Positions 52,451 to 62,826 are shown, counted from the first letter of the stretch. The stretch is DNA of 64,000 bases from an uncultured Porphyromonas sp. (GCA_900538385.1 UWSO01000006.1:1-64000), one strand, 5' to 3'. Translations and numbers: made by a program. Notes: a model not told the origin generated them from the sequence alone.

Positions 52451-53011
52451 TTAGACTAATGTACTGGGCACCTGAAACTGCTCGTGCATCTGGTCAAAGC
52501 GGGCTAAGGAGTCGGTGCCATACTTGGCGAGCGAGGCGCGAACCTTCTCCAGGGGCTTCTGATGCTCTAGCTGGGTCTTGGAGTAAAACTTGTCGGCATA
52601 GCAGATGACCCGCTCCTCGATGCTCTGGGGCATATAGAGGCGGTCGGTCGGGAGATCTAGCTCTCGAGCGCGGATGGTCTCGCTATCTAATCCTGTGCCG
52701 GTGTGGCGCTCGGCAACCTGCGCATGCCGCTCCAGACCTAGCTTGCGTAGTAGCTCGCCGCCAAGATAGCCGTGCCGTAAGTAGGGCTCGGTGCCATAGC
52801 AACCGATCGTGGGGGCGTTGGTGAGGTAGATGCCGATGTCGTGGAGCATGGCTCCCTCGTAGACAAACCGCTCATCGCATGCTAGCTCGGGGTGCTGACG
52901 TACAACTTCAAGGGCAAGCTCGGCTACCTGATTGCTGTGAGTCAGTAGGATGCGGTAGCCGAGCGTGTCGGTAGGGTAGTAACGCTCGATGATCTGTATG
53001 GGGTCAATCAT
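52451..53011 (-). CDS. HD-domain phosphohydrolase
   Basis: The 186-residue protein has a HDIG-type metal site: H in LTHSNQVAELA, GAMLHDIGIYL, and a later CYADKFYSK. It is a predicted cytosolic phosphohydrolase of unknown substrate. Its start overlaps the end of the alpha-2-macroglobulin gene by 8 bases, so they are probably cotranscribed. Confidence 0.85.
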   Translation of the reverse strand: MIDPIQIIERYYPTDTLGYRILLTHSNQVAELALEVVRQHPELACDERFVYEGAMLHDIGIYLTNAPTIGCYGTEPYLRHGYLGGELLRKLGLERHAQVAERHTGTGLDSETIRARELDLPTDRLYMPQSIEERVICYADKFYSKTQLEHQKPLEKVRASLAKYGTDSLARFDQMHEQFQVPSTLV

Positions 53012-56000
53012 TTGCTATTACGGTGTAAGGGGTTGGCATAGCGGTCTGAGCGGAGTACTCGGTGGCGTAAGCGCACTGCGCCTGCGTGATACCACGCTGG
53101 TAGGTGCCTGGACGCACGACGCTCTGCTCGTAGCTGATCTCATAGGAGCCACGAAGTAGGCTATTAATATGGTATATCTGCGCATAGTGGCGCGCCTCGA
53201 CATAGTATCCTAGACCGCCCTGCCACTCGTAGTGACTGAGCTGCTCTAGTGGCTCACAGCATGCGGAGCGCATGTCTCGTATGGTGACGAAGTCTAGGTC
53301 ACGACGGGTGGTGATGCGAAGCTTTGTGATGAGTACAGTCCCGACGGTGAGCTCCTCGCCAGACTGAATGGGTCGCTCTTGCAGTTGACCGTTGATCTCT
53401 TCACGAACGTAAGTCTTGCTTTCGATCATCAGTTCACCTTGTCGCTCGGACACTTCGCTAAGTGGCTTATCGCCAACGCTTAGGATGCCACCCCAGAGGA
53501 TCGCTTGTGGGGCGCTGTGCGTGATGACGATGCTACCCGTGCGGTCTAGTTGGCTAGGCTTGTATTGTAGTCCGCAGTAGGAGTCGGTCTCGATGCGCTC
53601 GGTCGTGCCATCGGCAAGAGGTATGGAGATGGTCACCTGGTCGTGCTTAGCCGTTTCCTCAGAGTTGTCCTCTAGGAGCGTGAGCAGTAGCTCTAGCTGC
53701 GTTAGGTTGGAGGCGCGCAGATTGGTACGTAGGTACTCCATCGCCCAGCGACGCATCTGCTGTACTGTGTCGGGGTAGAGACCTAGCAGCTCGAAGAGCT
53801 CGATAGTCTCTCGCTGTAGCGACATAGAGCGGTCTCGCCAGAAGTAACCACCAACGAGGGTGTTGGCAAAGAAGGCTCCTTGCGCCGCTTCGTAGGATAG
53901 GTGGTCGTGCAGGATCTCGGCGAGCTGTCGTGCTTGCGACAGGTTGCCCAGCTTGCAGAGCGTGTAGGCTGCTTGCGGTAGGGCGTAGAGGGGGAGCTGC
54001 TGCGCCTCTTTGACGAGGAGTGGCGTGAGGTAGTCGATGAGAGCCTTCGTGGTCTGGTCCTTTTGCAGAGCCTTAGCGTCACGCCAGCGGTAGGAGAGGT
54101 AGAGCCACTCGGCACCCCATGCGGGGAGGGTGGGTTTCCGCTTGCTCTTCGCTAGCTCCTTCTTCATCTCTTGCATCAGCTTGGTCGTGCTGCGGTCGTA
54201 AGCCTGCCAACCACGAGTGAGCATGGAGGTTATCTCATGGTTTGGCTCTAGCTCACTGACAGCTGCGAGGTAGTCGAGGATGAGCGGCGTGAGGTAAGAG
54301 GAGCCTGGCATGTCGGGGTACCACGACCAGTCTCCCGAACTGGTCTGTAGGTTGCGCAGTTGCGCTATGTCCTTAGTAGCGGTGCGCTTATTGGGTGCCT
54401 TGAAGATTGTCCATAGCTGCTCCTGCGCACCGTCTAGCCATCGCTCGGTAGCACGCCAAGGAGTCTCGTCTAGCGGTAGGAGTGTGGTTTCACGGTTGCT
54501 GGTCAACTTGTTGGCACCCTCAGTCGCCTGAGCTTGTGCCTGAACCCACTGTGCTATCTCTGGCTGGCGTAGCAGTTGTTGCGTACGGGTCAAAGTGTAG
54601 ATGCGGAGAACCGTATTGATAGCGTCTCGCTCCTCATTGTTAAAGAGGATCGGCAGTTGCTGCAGAGCGAAGTAGCGTGGATTGCTCCAGAGCTGTAGGT
54701 GTAGCGAAGCTGACGGATCGCTTGCTTTGCCGAGCAGTTCGCTGAGTGGGTAGGAGTAGCTCGTCTGCTTGTCCCACGCGAAGGGGATACTCTCGACAGT
54801 GCGTACCGTCGCTGGCTGTACGGGGATGACGTACTCCTCGCCATCGCTAAGTGAGTCGCTGACGAAGTAGACCTGCACCCGCAGTGCCGAGAGATCTGGC
54901 AGAGCGGGCAGGGCGATGGCGTAGGGTGCCACACCACTGGCGGGAACGGTGAGAGCTAGCTCTCGTGTGCCATCGGCAAGTGGTGTCGCCGTGCTGTCCG
55001 TCGCCAGAGCGTCGTAGAGCACTAGTCGGAGGTCGCCACTGAGAGCCTCTTCGGTGAGGTTGCGAATCGACCCCGTCAGGTAAGCTTGGTCTCCCTGCAT
55101 GAGGAAGCGTGGCTGTAGCGTCTCGACCATCAGCTGGCGGTAGCTCTTGATGTCGGCCGTCGCAGCGCAGTCCGTCAGTCGGCTGTCGTAGCCAAAGAGC
55201 GCTAGGCGATAGCTGGAGAGTGCTTCGGGCATCTTGCCCGTAAAGGTGACAATGCCCTCGTCATCGGTGTAGAGATCCGCTAGGAAGAAGGCGGTCTGAG
55301 AGAAGTCCTTCCGCAGATTAGGTGCAACGCTGGTTACCACCACCTCGGCTAGTCTGTTTTCGCTCATATCTTCCACTAAGACTTCATCATTAGCTAGCCC
55401 CATCACTTCACCCTCTATGGAGGCGCTCTTAGCAAGAGCCATCACCGGATAAGCGCCTCCTCCATAGCCATAAGCCATCGGGTAGTAATCCTTCATATCG
55501 AAGCCAAAGCAAGGGTTCGGACTGACATCATGAAGGTAGAGCGGTATGTATTGAGCCAAGCGATCGATGCTGTGCGAACGTAGGCTCTCCAAGGCAGCGT
55601 CATACATCCACGCCATGACGGGGATGCGACGCGCCGGCGTGCCATCGCTGTAGGTGAGGCGAGCTTGCCATGTGTGGGTCTCGCCAGCGAGGAGCTTGTC
55701 GGGTATCTCGATCCACGAGAGTTGCAGGGTCGGCTGGTCAGCCGTATAGCGATACTCGAAGCTCTGAGAGGTGTAGCGTCCGTCGCGTACGCAGTACAGC
55801 TCTATGCGGATCTGCCCCTTGGGGTCGACACTCTTGGGGAGCGTCGGCTGCCAGCGACCCACCTGCTGGGCAGGGAGCGCGGGAAGCTGTCCGTAGATAG
55901 CGGGCTGATCTACCGTATTGATGACGTAGTAGATCGACTGCTCGCTCTCGTTGCTGGCGTAGTATATCGTAGGTGCGCCACCTCGTGGATATTCCTCCGA

Positions 56001-58745
56001 GGGCGAAGCTGCCCAGAGCGTGCTTTGTATCGGTAGATGCTTGTCACGCTCTGCAAAGAGGACAATCTCTTGCTCTTCCTCTAGCGTCTCGCCCGTCTTA
56101 TCGTGATAAATGTAAGTCAAGCGGTAAGAACCCGAAGGTAGTCGAAGCCACTCAGCGGGCAGGTGTTGCTTCTCGTTGGCAGGGACCTCCACCGACCAAG
56201 AGCTTGTCGTATCATCGAGCGAGGTGAGTCGTAGCTCTAGCATCGTGGCTATGGGAGCTTCGTCATCGTTGGTCACACGAATGGTAAAAGTCTCTGCCCC
56301 CTCCTTGAAGAAGGTCTCCGCCCCCTCGTACTCCATAGATACAGGTGTCGAGCCGATCCAAATAGATCGCTCTAGTCGCTGCGTCTCGCCACTAGGCGCC
56401 GTGATGGTTACCTCTATATGGTAGGTGTGTAGGCTCCAAGGCTGCGGGTTCTGACGCATAGCCTCGGTGCGTAAGTCTGAGAGGGTAATCGGAAACTCAA
56501 AGCTCCCATCCTGCTCATTGATCTGGAGCGTGCCAGAGGTGAGTAATTGATCGGGAACATCCTCACCGAACCACCAGTTTCTATAGCTTCCCGTCACGCT
56601 GTAGGTTACAGATGCCTCTGTGAGCGGATAGCCGCTGTAAGTCATTGCAGAGCCACGAACGGAGATCGTGTCTTCCAGCTTCATCGCCACCTCGGGCAGG
56701 GTCAAGGCACCCTTAAAGCTCGGACGCTTATACTCCGCTACATGAATGGTCGTCTCATATTCGTCGAAATCATCTAGATCGCTATCACAAGAGACCTCAA
56801 TGGTGTAGCCGCCCGTCATCGCCTCTTTGGGCAGCTGGAGGGTCGTATGAAGACGTCCCCACTGATCAGTCTGGACTATGATAGAGTCGATCGTGTCGCC
56901 CTGTGGCGAGTGTAGCTCGATGGTCAGGTCAAGCTTGGGCAGCACCGTCGCTTGCTTCGGGTCGTAGCCCCTTCGGTAAGCGACAGCGTAAAGCTGAATC
57001 TCATCACCCAGCTCGTAGATACTTCTATCAGTCTGTAGGAGCGTCGTGCTTAACGTCTTGGATAGCTGAAAAGTGCCACGCTTGCCACGGTAGTTGTACT
57101 GGTAGCCACAAGTGGGTAAGAGCAACCGATTGTCTGCACTCTCCACGAGTAAAGCCACAGCACGATCCCGCTTCGCCTGACTAGGCGTTGCAAAGATACC
57201 GAGCTTGTCGGGAGTTCGCTTGCCAATCTTGTCCAGTGTAGGCTTATAGTTCGAGTGCCACCCTGAGCGCTTGTCCCCATAGCTCCACAGCTGTATGGGC
57301 GCCGTCTGTGCTTGCCCTGTGAGGGCATTCAGCAGTTGAGTCTTTCCGTTGCCGAGGTTCAGCGTCCATAGGTCGCTTATGGTGCAGTCGTGGATAGTTG
57401 TATTGGTCTTTTTTATATACTCTACTTGTTTTGCCTCTGTCGTGTGATGAGCGACCGCTTGCAGGCGATAGTGTCCCGTTGGTAGGGTGGGGATCTCTAT
57501 CGAGTCACACTGTAGCACCATCGCCTCCAAACCTTGCTTCCCTTGATATGTGTGACTCCAGACGAGCTTAGCTTGCTCGGGAATAGTTTGTCCTTCCGCC
57601 TTGATAGCGTCTTGTGGCGTAAGCGCAAAGAGCTTTAGCTCTAGTCGTTCCACATTGCTCATTTGAAGCTCTACAAACCCTAGATGGTCAGCTAAAATAA
57701 AGTTAGGGAAGAAGATATTTAGATGTGGGGTAAAGAGTTGTCGGCGGATCCCCTTACAGAATTCAAGGTACTTGCCCTGCTTGTCAAGCCACTCCAGGTA
57801 AGGCGTGATGAAGTGGTAAGCACGCAGAGGGTCTGTGCCACCTTTATGGTAGTATTGGAAGAGTCGCTTGTAAATCTCCTTCGTCTCAAGGTGCATCTGC
57901 TGGCTCTGCTGGAGTAAGCCCTCTAGCCGCTTCGCTACGGTACTGGAAGCTGTGCCACGGGTTGTCTCCTCGAGCGTCACCGCTTGGTAAAGGGCGTAGA
58001 GCCTAGCCCCCTCGTCCGCTTGCTGGAGTTGATCTTCCGTCAGGAGCGCACCGATCCGAGCCGACCAGGTGGGTGTGCGTCCGAGCTTTTGCTCTAGCCT
58101 CTGCAAGTGAAAGAGAGGAAGTGTCTTCAGCAGATGGCTTATAAGTGTATAGTTACCCTCTTTGGGAAATTGATCAGCGTAAAGCGCATCGGGTAGCTGC
58201 TTCGCCTCTTGTCGTGGCATCACCTTGTAGAGCTCAGCACTGGGAGCGAAAGCTATCTCCAGTAGCGGATCTATAGCTTTCATATAGTCCGCATCGCTCC
58301 AGTAGCGAGGCGTGACACTGTCTTGCTCTTGGGTCGTGAGGCTTAGTCCCTCTGACCTCAGGGGCTGACTGTAGCTCCGACTGATATACTGATTCGCTAT
58401 GTATAGAGCGAGGAAGCGCTGATCTTGCTCTGACAATTTATCCCGTTCTTGCCAAGCGGTGTGGAGTAGGGGGAACTGCTCCAGCAGACGGTTGTAGTCC
58501 AGTCTGCGAAGAGCCGTCTTGTGCGCCTCTAGAGCCTCGATCGTGTAGTAAAGATTGCCTTCACGGAGAGCCTGAGTGGCAAGTCGCTCAGCGCAGGAGA
58601 GCGTCTGCGTCGGCAGACGCTTCTTCTGTAATTCCTGTAGCTCCTTGTAGAGAGTTTGGCTAGATGTGGCGGGTTGCTGTGCCATAGTCATAGTGACAGA
58701 TAGTAAAGTGGCAAACAATATACATAGTGTGGTGCGAAGTCTCAT
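53004..58745 (-). CDS. Giant alpha-2-macroglobulin-like protein without thioester
   Basis: The 1913-residue protein has a Sec signal (VTMTMAQ). It carries an N-terminal helical or TPR-like domain, MG domains with the MG2 sequence LLQTDRSIYELGDEIQLYAVAYRRG, and an A2M domain (FFLADLYTDDEGIVTFTGKMPE region). The bait region near 55440 includes an Ala/Tyr/Gly-rich stretch (YGYGGGAYPVM). The alpha-helical TED-like domain follows (LLPLDETPW to ATEYSAQT). The CxEQ thioester motif is absent: the site reads PRYFALQQLP without Cys-Gly-Glu-Gln. Proteins of this type are thought to trap or resist proteases in the periplasm. The regulatory context shows nothing further. Confidence 0.88.
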   Translation of the reverse strand: MRLRTTLCILFATLLSVTMTMAQQPATSSQTLYKELQELQKKRLPTQTLSCAERLATQALREGNLYYTIEALEAHKTALRRLDYNRLLEQFPLLHTAWQERDKLSEQDQRFLALYIANQYISRSYSQPLRSEGLSLTTQEQDSVTPRYWSDADYMKAIDPLLEIAFAPSAELYKVMPRQEAKQLPDALYADQFPKEGNYTLISHLLKTLPLFHLQRLEQKLGRTPTWSARIGALLTEDQLQQADEGARLYALYQAVTLEETTRGTASSTVAKRLEGLLQQSQQMHLETKEIYKRLFQYYHKGGTDPLRAYHFITPYLEWLDKQGKYLEFCKGIRRQLFTPHLNIFFPNFILADHLGFVELQMSNVERLELKLFALTPQDAIKAEGQTIPEQAKLVWSHTYQGKQGLEAMVLQCDSIEIPTLPTGHYRLQAVAHHTTEAKQVEYIKKTNTTIHDCTISDLWTLNLGNGKTQLLNALTGQAQTAPIQLWSYGDKRSGWHSNYKPTLDKIGKRTPDKLGIFATPSQAKRDRAVALLVESADNRLLLPTCGYQYNYRGKRGTFQLSKTLSTTLLQTDRSIYELGDEIQLYAVAYRRGYDPKQATVLPKLDLTIELHSPQGDTIDSIIVQTDQWGRLHTTLQLPKEAMTGGYTIEVSCDSDLDDFDEYETTIHVAEYKRPSFKGALTLPEVAMKLEDTISVRGSAMTYSGYPLTEASVTYSVTGSYRNWWFGEDVPDQLLTSGTLQINEQDGSFEFPITLSDLRTEAMRQNPQPWSLHTYHIEVTITAPSGETQRLERSIWIGSTPVSMEYEGAETFFKEGAETFTIRVTNDDEAPIATMLELRLTSLDDTTSSWSVEVPANEKQHLPAEWLRLPSGSYRLTYIYHDKTGETLEEEQEIVLFAERDKHLPIQSTLWAASPSEEYPRGGAPTIYYASNESEQSIYYVINTVDQPAIYGQLPALPAQQVGRWQPTLPKSVDPKGQIRIELYCVRDGRYTSQSFEYRYTADQPTLQLSWIEIPDKLLAGETHTWQARLTYSDGTPARRIPVMAWMYDAALESLRSHSIDRLAQYIPLYLHDVSPNPCFGFDMKDYYPMAYGYGGGAYPVMALAKSASIEGEVMGLANDEVLVEDMSENRLAEVVVTSVAPNLRKDFSQTAFFLADLYTDDEGIVTFTGKMPEALSSYRLALFGYDSRLTDCAATADIKSYRQLMVETLQPRFLMQGDQAYLTGSIRNLTEEALSGDLRLVLYDALATDSTATPLADGTRELALTVPASGVAPYAIALPALPDLSALRVQVYFVSDSLSDGEEYVIPVQPATVRTVESIPFAWDKQTSYSYPLSELLGKASDPSASLHLQLWSNPRYFALQQLPILFNNEERDAINTVLRIYTLTRTQQLLRQPEIAQWVQAQAQATEGANKLTSNRETTLLPLDETPWRATERWLDGAQEQLWTIFKAPNKRTATKDIAQLRNLQTSSGDWSWYPDMPGSSYLTPLILDYLAAVSELEPNHEITSMLTRGWQAYDRSTTKLMQEMKKELAKSKRKPTLPAWGAEWLYLSYRWRDAKALQKDQTTKALIDYLTPLLVKEAQQLPLYALPQAAYTLCKLGNLSQARQLAEILHDHLSYEAAQGAFFANTLVGGYFWRDRSMSLQRETIELFELLGLYPDTVQQMRRWAMEYLRTNLRASNLTQLELLLTLLEDNSEETAKHDQVTISIPLADGTTERIETDSYCGLQYKPSQLDRTGSIVITHSAPQAILWGGILSVGDKPLSEVSERQGELMIESKTYVREEINGQLQERPIQSGEELTVGTVLITKLRITTRRDLDFVTIRDMRSACCEPLEQLSHYEWQGGLGYYVEARHYAQIYHINSLLRGSYEISYEQSVVRPGTYQRGITQAQCAYATEYSAQTAMPTPYTVIAND

Positions 58746-58925
58746 AATTAATACAATCTAGTTTCTTTGATACCCCGAAGATACTCGAAAAGATACAAAC
58801 AAGCAAGAGAAGACGCCTGACCATCAGGCTTGACGCATCATAAGGAGCTGGCTCGTCTTATGCTCTCCGGAGGAAATTCCAAATTCCTCGCTGGATATTT
58901 TTGATTTCCTCCCGAAGAAATGGGC

Positions 58926-59008
58926 AAATTCTTCGGACTTATCATTTGATTCTTCCGAAGTTTCATTTGATTCTTCCGAAGTTTTATTGGACTCCTCGGT
59001 AGAGAATT
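58926..59008 (-). repeat. 21-bp-period intergenic repeat, copy 5
   Basis: On the minus strand, units of AAACTTCGGAAGAATCAAAT type run in 21-bp phase and end in GATAAGTCCGAAGAATTT. It lies in the 430-bp gap upstream of the alpha-2-macroglobulin gene, with CTCCGGAGGAAATT-like flanking arms. A 129-codon minus-strand frame crosses it but is considered spurious. Confidence 0.85.
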
Positions 59009-59115
59009 TTCTTTTCCTCCGTGGATATTTCAGATTCCCTCGGAAGCTTTTGGGAGTGTATTGCAATCTGCCAAGAGAGAAGTGATGAAATGAATCTTCT
59101 TGAGCTGTTTCCCTC

Positions 59116-59152
59116 AAAAAAAAGGCACCCCCTGATGAGGAGTGCCCTTTCT
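59116..59152 (-). terminator. Terminator of the serine endopeptidase gene
   Basis: On the minus strand AAAGGGCACTCC and GGGGGTGCCTTT form a stem followed by a run of T, 24 bases beyond the stop. Confidence 0.9.
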
Positions 59153-59175
59153 TTGGTTGATTGCTCTGTGGTTGT

Positions 59176-62016
59176 TTATCGCTTGACGATGCGGTGGAGG
59201 GTCGTCGTGCCATCTGCTAGGGTCACCTGTAAGAGGTAACTGCCGACTGCCCACGAGGAGGTGTCGATGGAGCGGTCTGTCAGTGCGCCTTCGGAGAGAC
59301 AAGTGCCGTCGAGCGTGTAGAGCTGGTAGCTACCTGTCACTCCATTCGTCTGAATCGTCAGATGATCCGTGCAGATCGTCGGGTAGACACGGACGGCATC
59401 CAGTGCGGTAGGCAGAGCTTCGACAGCAGAGATCTGACCATTCTCGTAGAGTGGCTTGACGCTGTACTCCTTGCCCGTCGCATTGGTGACTGTGTAGCTG
59501 AGGTCCTGCGTACGCCCTATCTCGGTGCCATCGGCATAGATGATATACTCCTTGACTACGGGCCACTGCGCTGGGTGGAAGCCACGAGCTATCGGTCCCG
59601 TCACATAGACAGGTGCGCCAGGCTCTGCATCATCTATCATAAACTCGATGGCAAGGGCGCCACGATTTATAGGTAGTGACCCATCAATGTCTGCGGGCAT
59701 CCAGTAGTGTGTATCAAAGGAGAGGACGTTGTGACGACTGCTCCACTCGGTCACAGGCGTTGGGTCGAACATAGCCACATCACGCGTGAAGTCGGTGCGT
59801 GTCTGGAGCTTATAACCTACGACGAGCATCTCCTCGGGGCGTATCACCTTCGGCGTAAAGCCCTGCACCCATAGCCACTTCTTCTGCGTAAACTGATCTC
59901 CGACAGAATAGTTTATAGTTGTGGTGGCATCATCAGCAATTACTTCGTAGCAATCCTTTTCTGCACCAGCGGAGATAACATTTATGTTCTGACCATTGCG
60001 CACGAAGAGTGTGTAGGTGTGCATACGAGGTGTGCGTGCTGGGATAAAGCGCATTGCTGCTAGGCGGGTTTTTCCTAGAGAGGCGAAGTCATGACCATCG
60101 TAGCGAACACCAAGATAGACCTCCTTGTACTCAGGATTTAAGCCGGGGTACTGTAGAGGAGCAACTCCCTTAGCTTCGCTTTCGCTAGAGAGGGTGAGCT
60201 GAGAGATTAGCTGACGATTGACAGGTTTATGCCAGGTGAGGGTCAGTTGGCTTCCCTCTTTCTTCTGCTCCAGCTGCGAAACACCCGCTAGGTCAGAGGT
60301 GAGGAAAGAGATATGACGAGGAGCTGTGTAGTGCTTTGTGTCTTCCTGCCCGATGGTATATTGGTAGCGTAGCGTATAGGTCACGACACCGCTCTCGTCT
60401 CCAACTTGACTATCTGTATAGTGTCCTGTATTAACAGGCAGACGCTTGAGTTCCTTGCCATTGCGCAAAATCTGCACTTCAGCTGTGACACCCGTGGGCA
60501 GGGCGGTCGTCGGTTGCCACGATAGAGCGACCTGACCCTTCTGATAGACGCCTTGTAGCTTCGTCACAGGAGCGACTAGCGTGGCGCCAGGCTTATAAGC
60601 GCCGTGCAGCGTCATAGCTGTGCCATTCCCCTTGGGGTCTAGTACCTGTGCGAGCGGTTGTAGCTGCTGTGAGTTATCTTGTGTAGAGCGTGCCCAGTGC
60701 TCACTCAGCTTGCCATACATATTTAGGGCATTGATTCCTTTATCACACTCAGCAGCACCGCCAGAGAGGGTTCCGATGAGTAGTCCCTTATCATTAAAAA
60801 GTCCCGAACCAGAACTTCCGCCTTCAGTTACGCAGTGTCCATTCTCAGTCTTCGCATAGCGTACCGCAAAGTGTGCATCTTTCGCGCCAATATTGTCTTT
60901 CGTCATCCAAGTGCCATTTATGAGCGGCTCGGTAATCGTCGAGATTTTCATCACATCGCCACTCGGGTGGTGTAGTCCCTTAGCCGTAGGCTCTAGGGTG
61001 CCTGAGCGGTCCCAGCCGTTGTAGTAGACTCCGTAGTAGTCAGGTATCGGGTTGAGCGTCTCCACGAGTAATGCGTCGCTCCCGTGATCCATCGGCACAG
61101 TAGCTAGACGCTTAGCCCCGCTGATGGAGTAAGCCTTTTCACCAATCCACTGATTGTTGGCACACTCGGGACGCTCAAAGTGGAAGTTAAAGACCCACTG
61201 ACGAAAGTCCTCTTCGCTCGCATTCATAACCTTGCCAGAGAGTGGGTCCTTGTAGAAAGTACAGTGGTAAGCGGTCATGATGAGCGGACGCCAATCCTCG
61301 CTGGTGTTATTGACCAGCGTGCCACTACAAGAACCTATCATACCATTGACTACAACGACTATCTGGGCGATACCATTCTTGACATCTTGCATATCAGCAC
61401 CCTCGGGGCAGTTAACGTTGACATTGCAGACGCCCGAGGCCCCCTCGCCAGAGATATTCTGAGGAGCCGCAACTGACTCAAAGAAGTAGCCGAGCTGCTT
61501 CAGATGTATATCGGCCAAAGCTCCCGCAGGTTCGTACTGTATGACCAGCGAATTGCCTGCAATGGGGTTGGTACCGAAGACTCCTCCATCAGGATTGCTC
61601 TCACTGGTGAAGGCTCCCAGAACCTGCTTCCTAGCGGGATCAAAGAGGTAGAGGCGATCGCCCGGTTGCAGGTCTAGCTTGTCAAATGAGAGTGACAAGC
61701 CCTGTGCGTCAGGAGCTGTGAGCTCTAGGTGATAGACACTCCGCCCCTGGACTACCTCATGGGTCGCCTGACTGTAAAAGTCTCTCGAGAGCGGTAGCAT
61801 ACGCCCTACGATGAGAGGTGATCCGTCGTCCACCTGATGCCAATGTCCTGCTGCGCGCAAGTCCTGAGCGTTGAACGGAGGAACGACTTCGACCACACGA
61901 TGTGACTGAGCGGTCATCGCAGGTGCACCGCCGAAGGAGAGCTGTGCCTGCGCCAAAGTTATACAGCAAAGCAAGCAGAGCGTTGCTGAGAGCAGTTTGC
62001 GAGTCATACTAATCAT
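59176..62016 (-). CDS. Secreted trypsin-like serine endopeptidase with T9SS sorting domain
   Basis: The 946-residue protein has a Sec signal (CCITLAQAQ; Met at residue 4 is an alternative start). A pro-region precedes a lysyl-endopeptidase-like catalytic domain: His in LIMTAYHCTF, Asp in DHGSDALLVE, Ser in GGSSGSGLFNDKG. CNVNVNCPEG and SCSGTLVNN are also typical. Two beta-sandwich regions follow, then a type IX C-terminal domain (SWAVGSYLLQVTLADG, ending HRIVKR). It is predicted to be exported across the outer membrane and to cut host or dietary protein. Confidence 0.9.
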   Translation of the reverse strand: MISMTRKLLSATLCLLCCITLAQAQLSFGGAPAMTAQSHRVVEVVPPFNAQDLRAAGHWHQVDDGSPLIVGRMLPLSRDFYSQATHEVVQGRSVYHLELTAPDAQGLSLSFDKLDLQPGDRLYLFDPARKQVLGAFTSESNPDGGVFGTNPIAGNSLVIQYEPAGALADIHLKQLGYFFESVAAPQNISGEGASGVCNVNVNCPEGADMQDVKNGIAQIVVVVNGMIGSCSGTLVNNTSEDWRPLIMTAYHCTFYKDPLSGKVMNASEEDFRQWVFNFHFERPECANNQWIGEKAYSISGAKRLATVPMDHGSDALLVETLNPIPDYYGVYYNGWDRSGTLEPTAKGLHHPSGDVMKISTITEPLINGTWMTKDNIGAKDAHFAVRYAKTENGHCVTEGGSSGSGLFNDKGLLIGTLSGGAAECDKGINALNMYGKLSEHWARSTQDNSQQLQPLAQVLDPKGNGTAMTLHGAYKPGATLVAPVTKLQGVYQKGQVALSWQPTTALPTGVTAEVQILRNGKELKRLPVNTGHYTDSQVGDESGVVTYTLRYQYTIGQEDTKHYTAPRHISFLTSDLAGVSQLEQKKEGSQLTLTWHKPVNRQLISQLTLSSESEAKGVAPLQYPGLNPEYKEVYLGVRYDGHDFASLGKTRLAAMRFIPARTPRMHTYTLFVRNGQNINVISAGAEKDCYEVIADDATTTINYSVGDQFTQKKWLWVQGFTPKVIRPEEMLVVGYKLQTRTDFTRDVAMFDPTPVTEWSSRHNVLSFDTHYWMPADIDGSLPINRGALAIEFMIDDAEPGAPVYVTGPIARGFHPAQWPVVKEYIIYADGTEIGRTQDLSYTVTNATGKEYSVKPLYENGQISAVEALPTALDAVRVYPTICTDHLTIQTNGVTGSYQLYTLDGTCLSEGALTDRSIDTSSWAVGSYLLQVTLADGTTTLHRIVKR

Positions 62017-62115
62017 AGATATAGTGTTTCAACATAATACTATAGTAATAGGAGTTGCGGGTATATCCCGCTTCAATGATGCTGTAAAGGTACCCTTTTT
62101 CAACAACATACGATC

Positions 62116-62826
62116 TCAAACAAAGAGCTGAGCGACGTAGTGGACGATCGGTATCAGTATGGAGGTGAAAACCCCCATGATGCCAATAGCCAAGCCTCCG
62201 ATAGCACCCTCTAGTGCTCCCATCTGAATGGCTACCGAGGTGCCCACACCATGAGCAGCAGCGCCTAGAGCCAGTCCCTTAGCGATACGGTTCTCTATGT
62301 GGAGCCACTTAAAGAGTAGGGGACCTATCACACCCCCGATGATACCTGAGATGACGACAACCACTGCGGTCAAGGCAGGGATCCCGCCCGAATGCTCTGA
62401 GAGTGCAATAGCTATAGGAGTCGTGACCGAGCGGGACTCCATCGAGTAGGCAATCGTGTCGCCTGCGCCTAGCGCATAGGCTAGTCCTACAGCACTGAGG
62501 ATGCCAATCAGAGAGCCTACAAAGAGCGAGACCATGATCGAGACGACGCGTCCACGGAGGTACTTAGACTGTTCGTAGAGGATGTAACCCAGTGAGACGA
62601 CCGAGGGACCTAGGAGGAAGTCGATCAGCTGGCTCCCCTCTTTATACTCCTCGTACGATGTATCCGATAGGTACAGCATTAAGATGAGCAAGCTTATCGT
62701 AACGATCAGAGGGTGAAAGAGCCCGATCCGCACTTTGCGATATAGGAGCAAGCTGAGGAAGTAGATTCCTATGGTGAGTGGCAAGCAGTAGACAGGCTTG
62801 CTCAAGAGTAGTGTGACGAAGTCCAT
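62116..62826 (-). CDS. lrgB: LrgB-family antiholin/transport protein
   Basis: The 236-residue membrane protein has the LrgB/CidB pattern (ESRSVTTPIAIALSEHSGGIPALTA, KGLALGAAAHGVGTSVAIQMG). In Gram-positives LrgAB affects autolysis and pyruvate uptake; the role here is unknown. It shares one base with the upstream lrgA stop. Confidence 0.93.
   Translation of the reverse strand: MDFVTLLLSKPVYCLPLTIGIYFLSLLLYRKVRIGLFHPLIVTISLLILMLYLSDTSYEEYKEGSQLIDFLLGPSVVSLGYILYEQSKYLRGRVVSIMVSLFVGSLIGILSAVGLAYALGAGDTIAYSMESRSVTTPIAIALSEHSGGIPALTAVVVVISGIIGGVIGPLLFKWLHIENRIAKGLALGAAAHGVGTSVAIQMGALEGAIGGLAIGIMGVFTSILIPIVHYVAQLFV

Noticed and set aside
58824..59213. 129-codon minus-strand frame rich in Ser and Glu
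   Set aside because: It is the in-frame reading of the 21-bp intergenic repeat plus the end of the protease gene, and includes the terminator.
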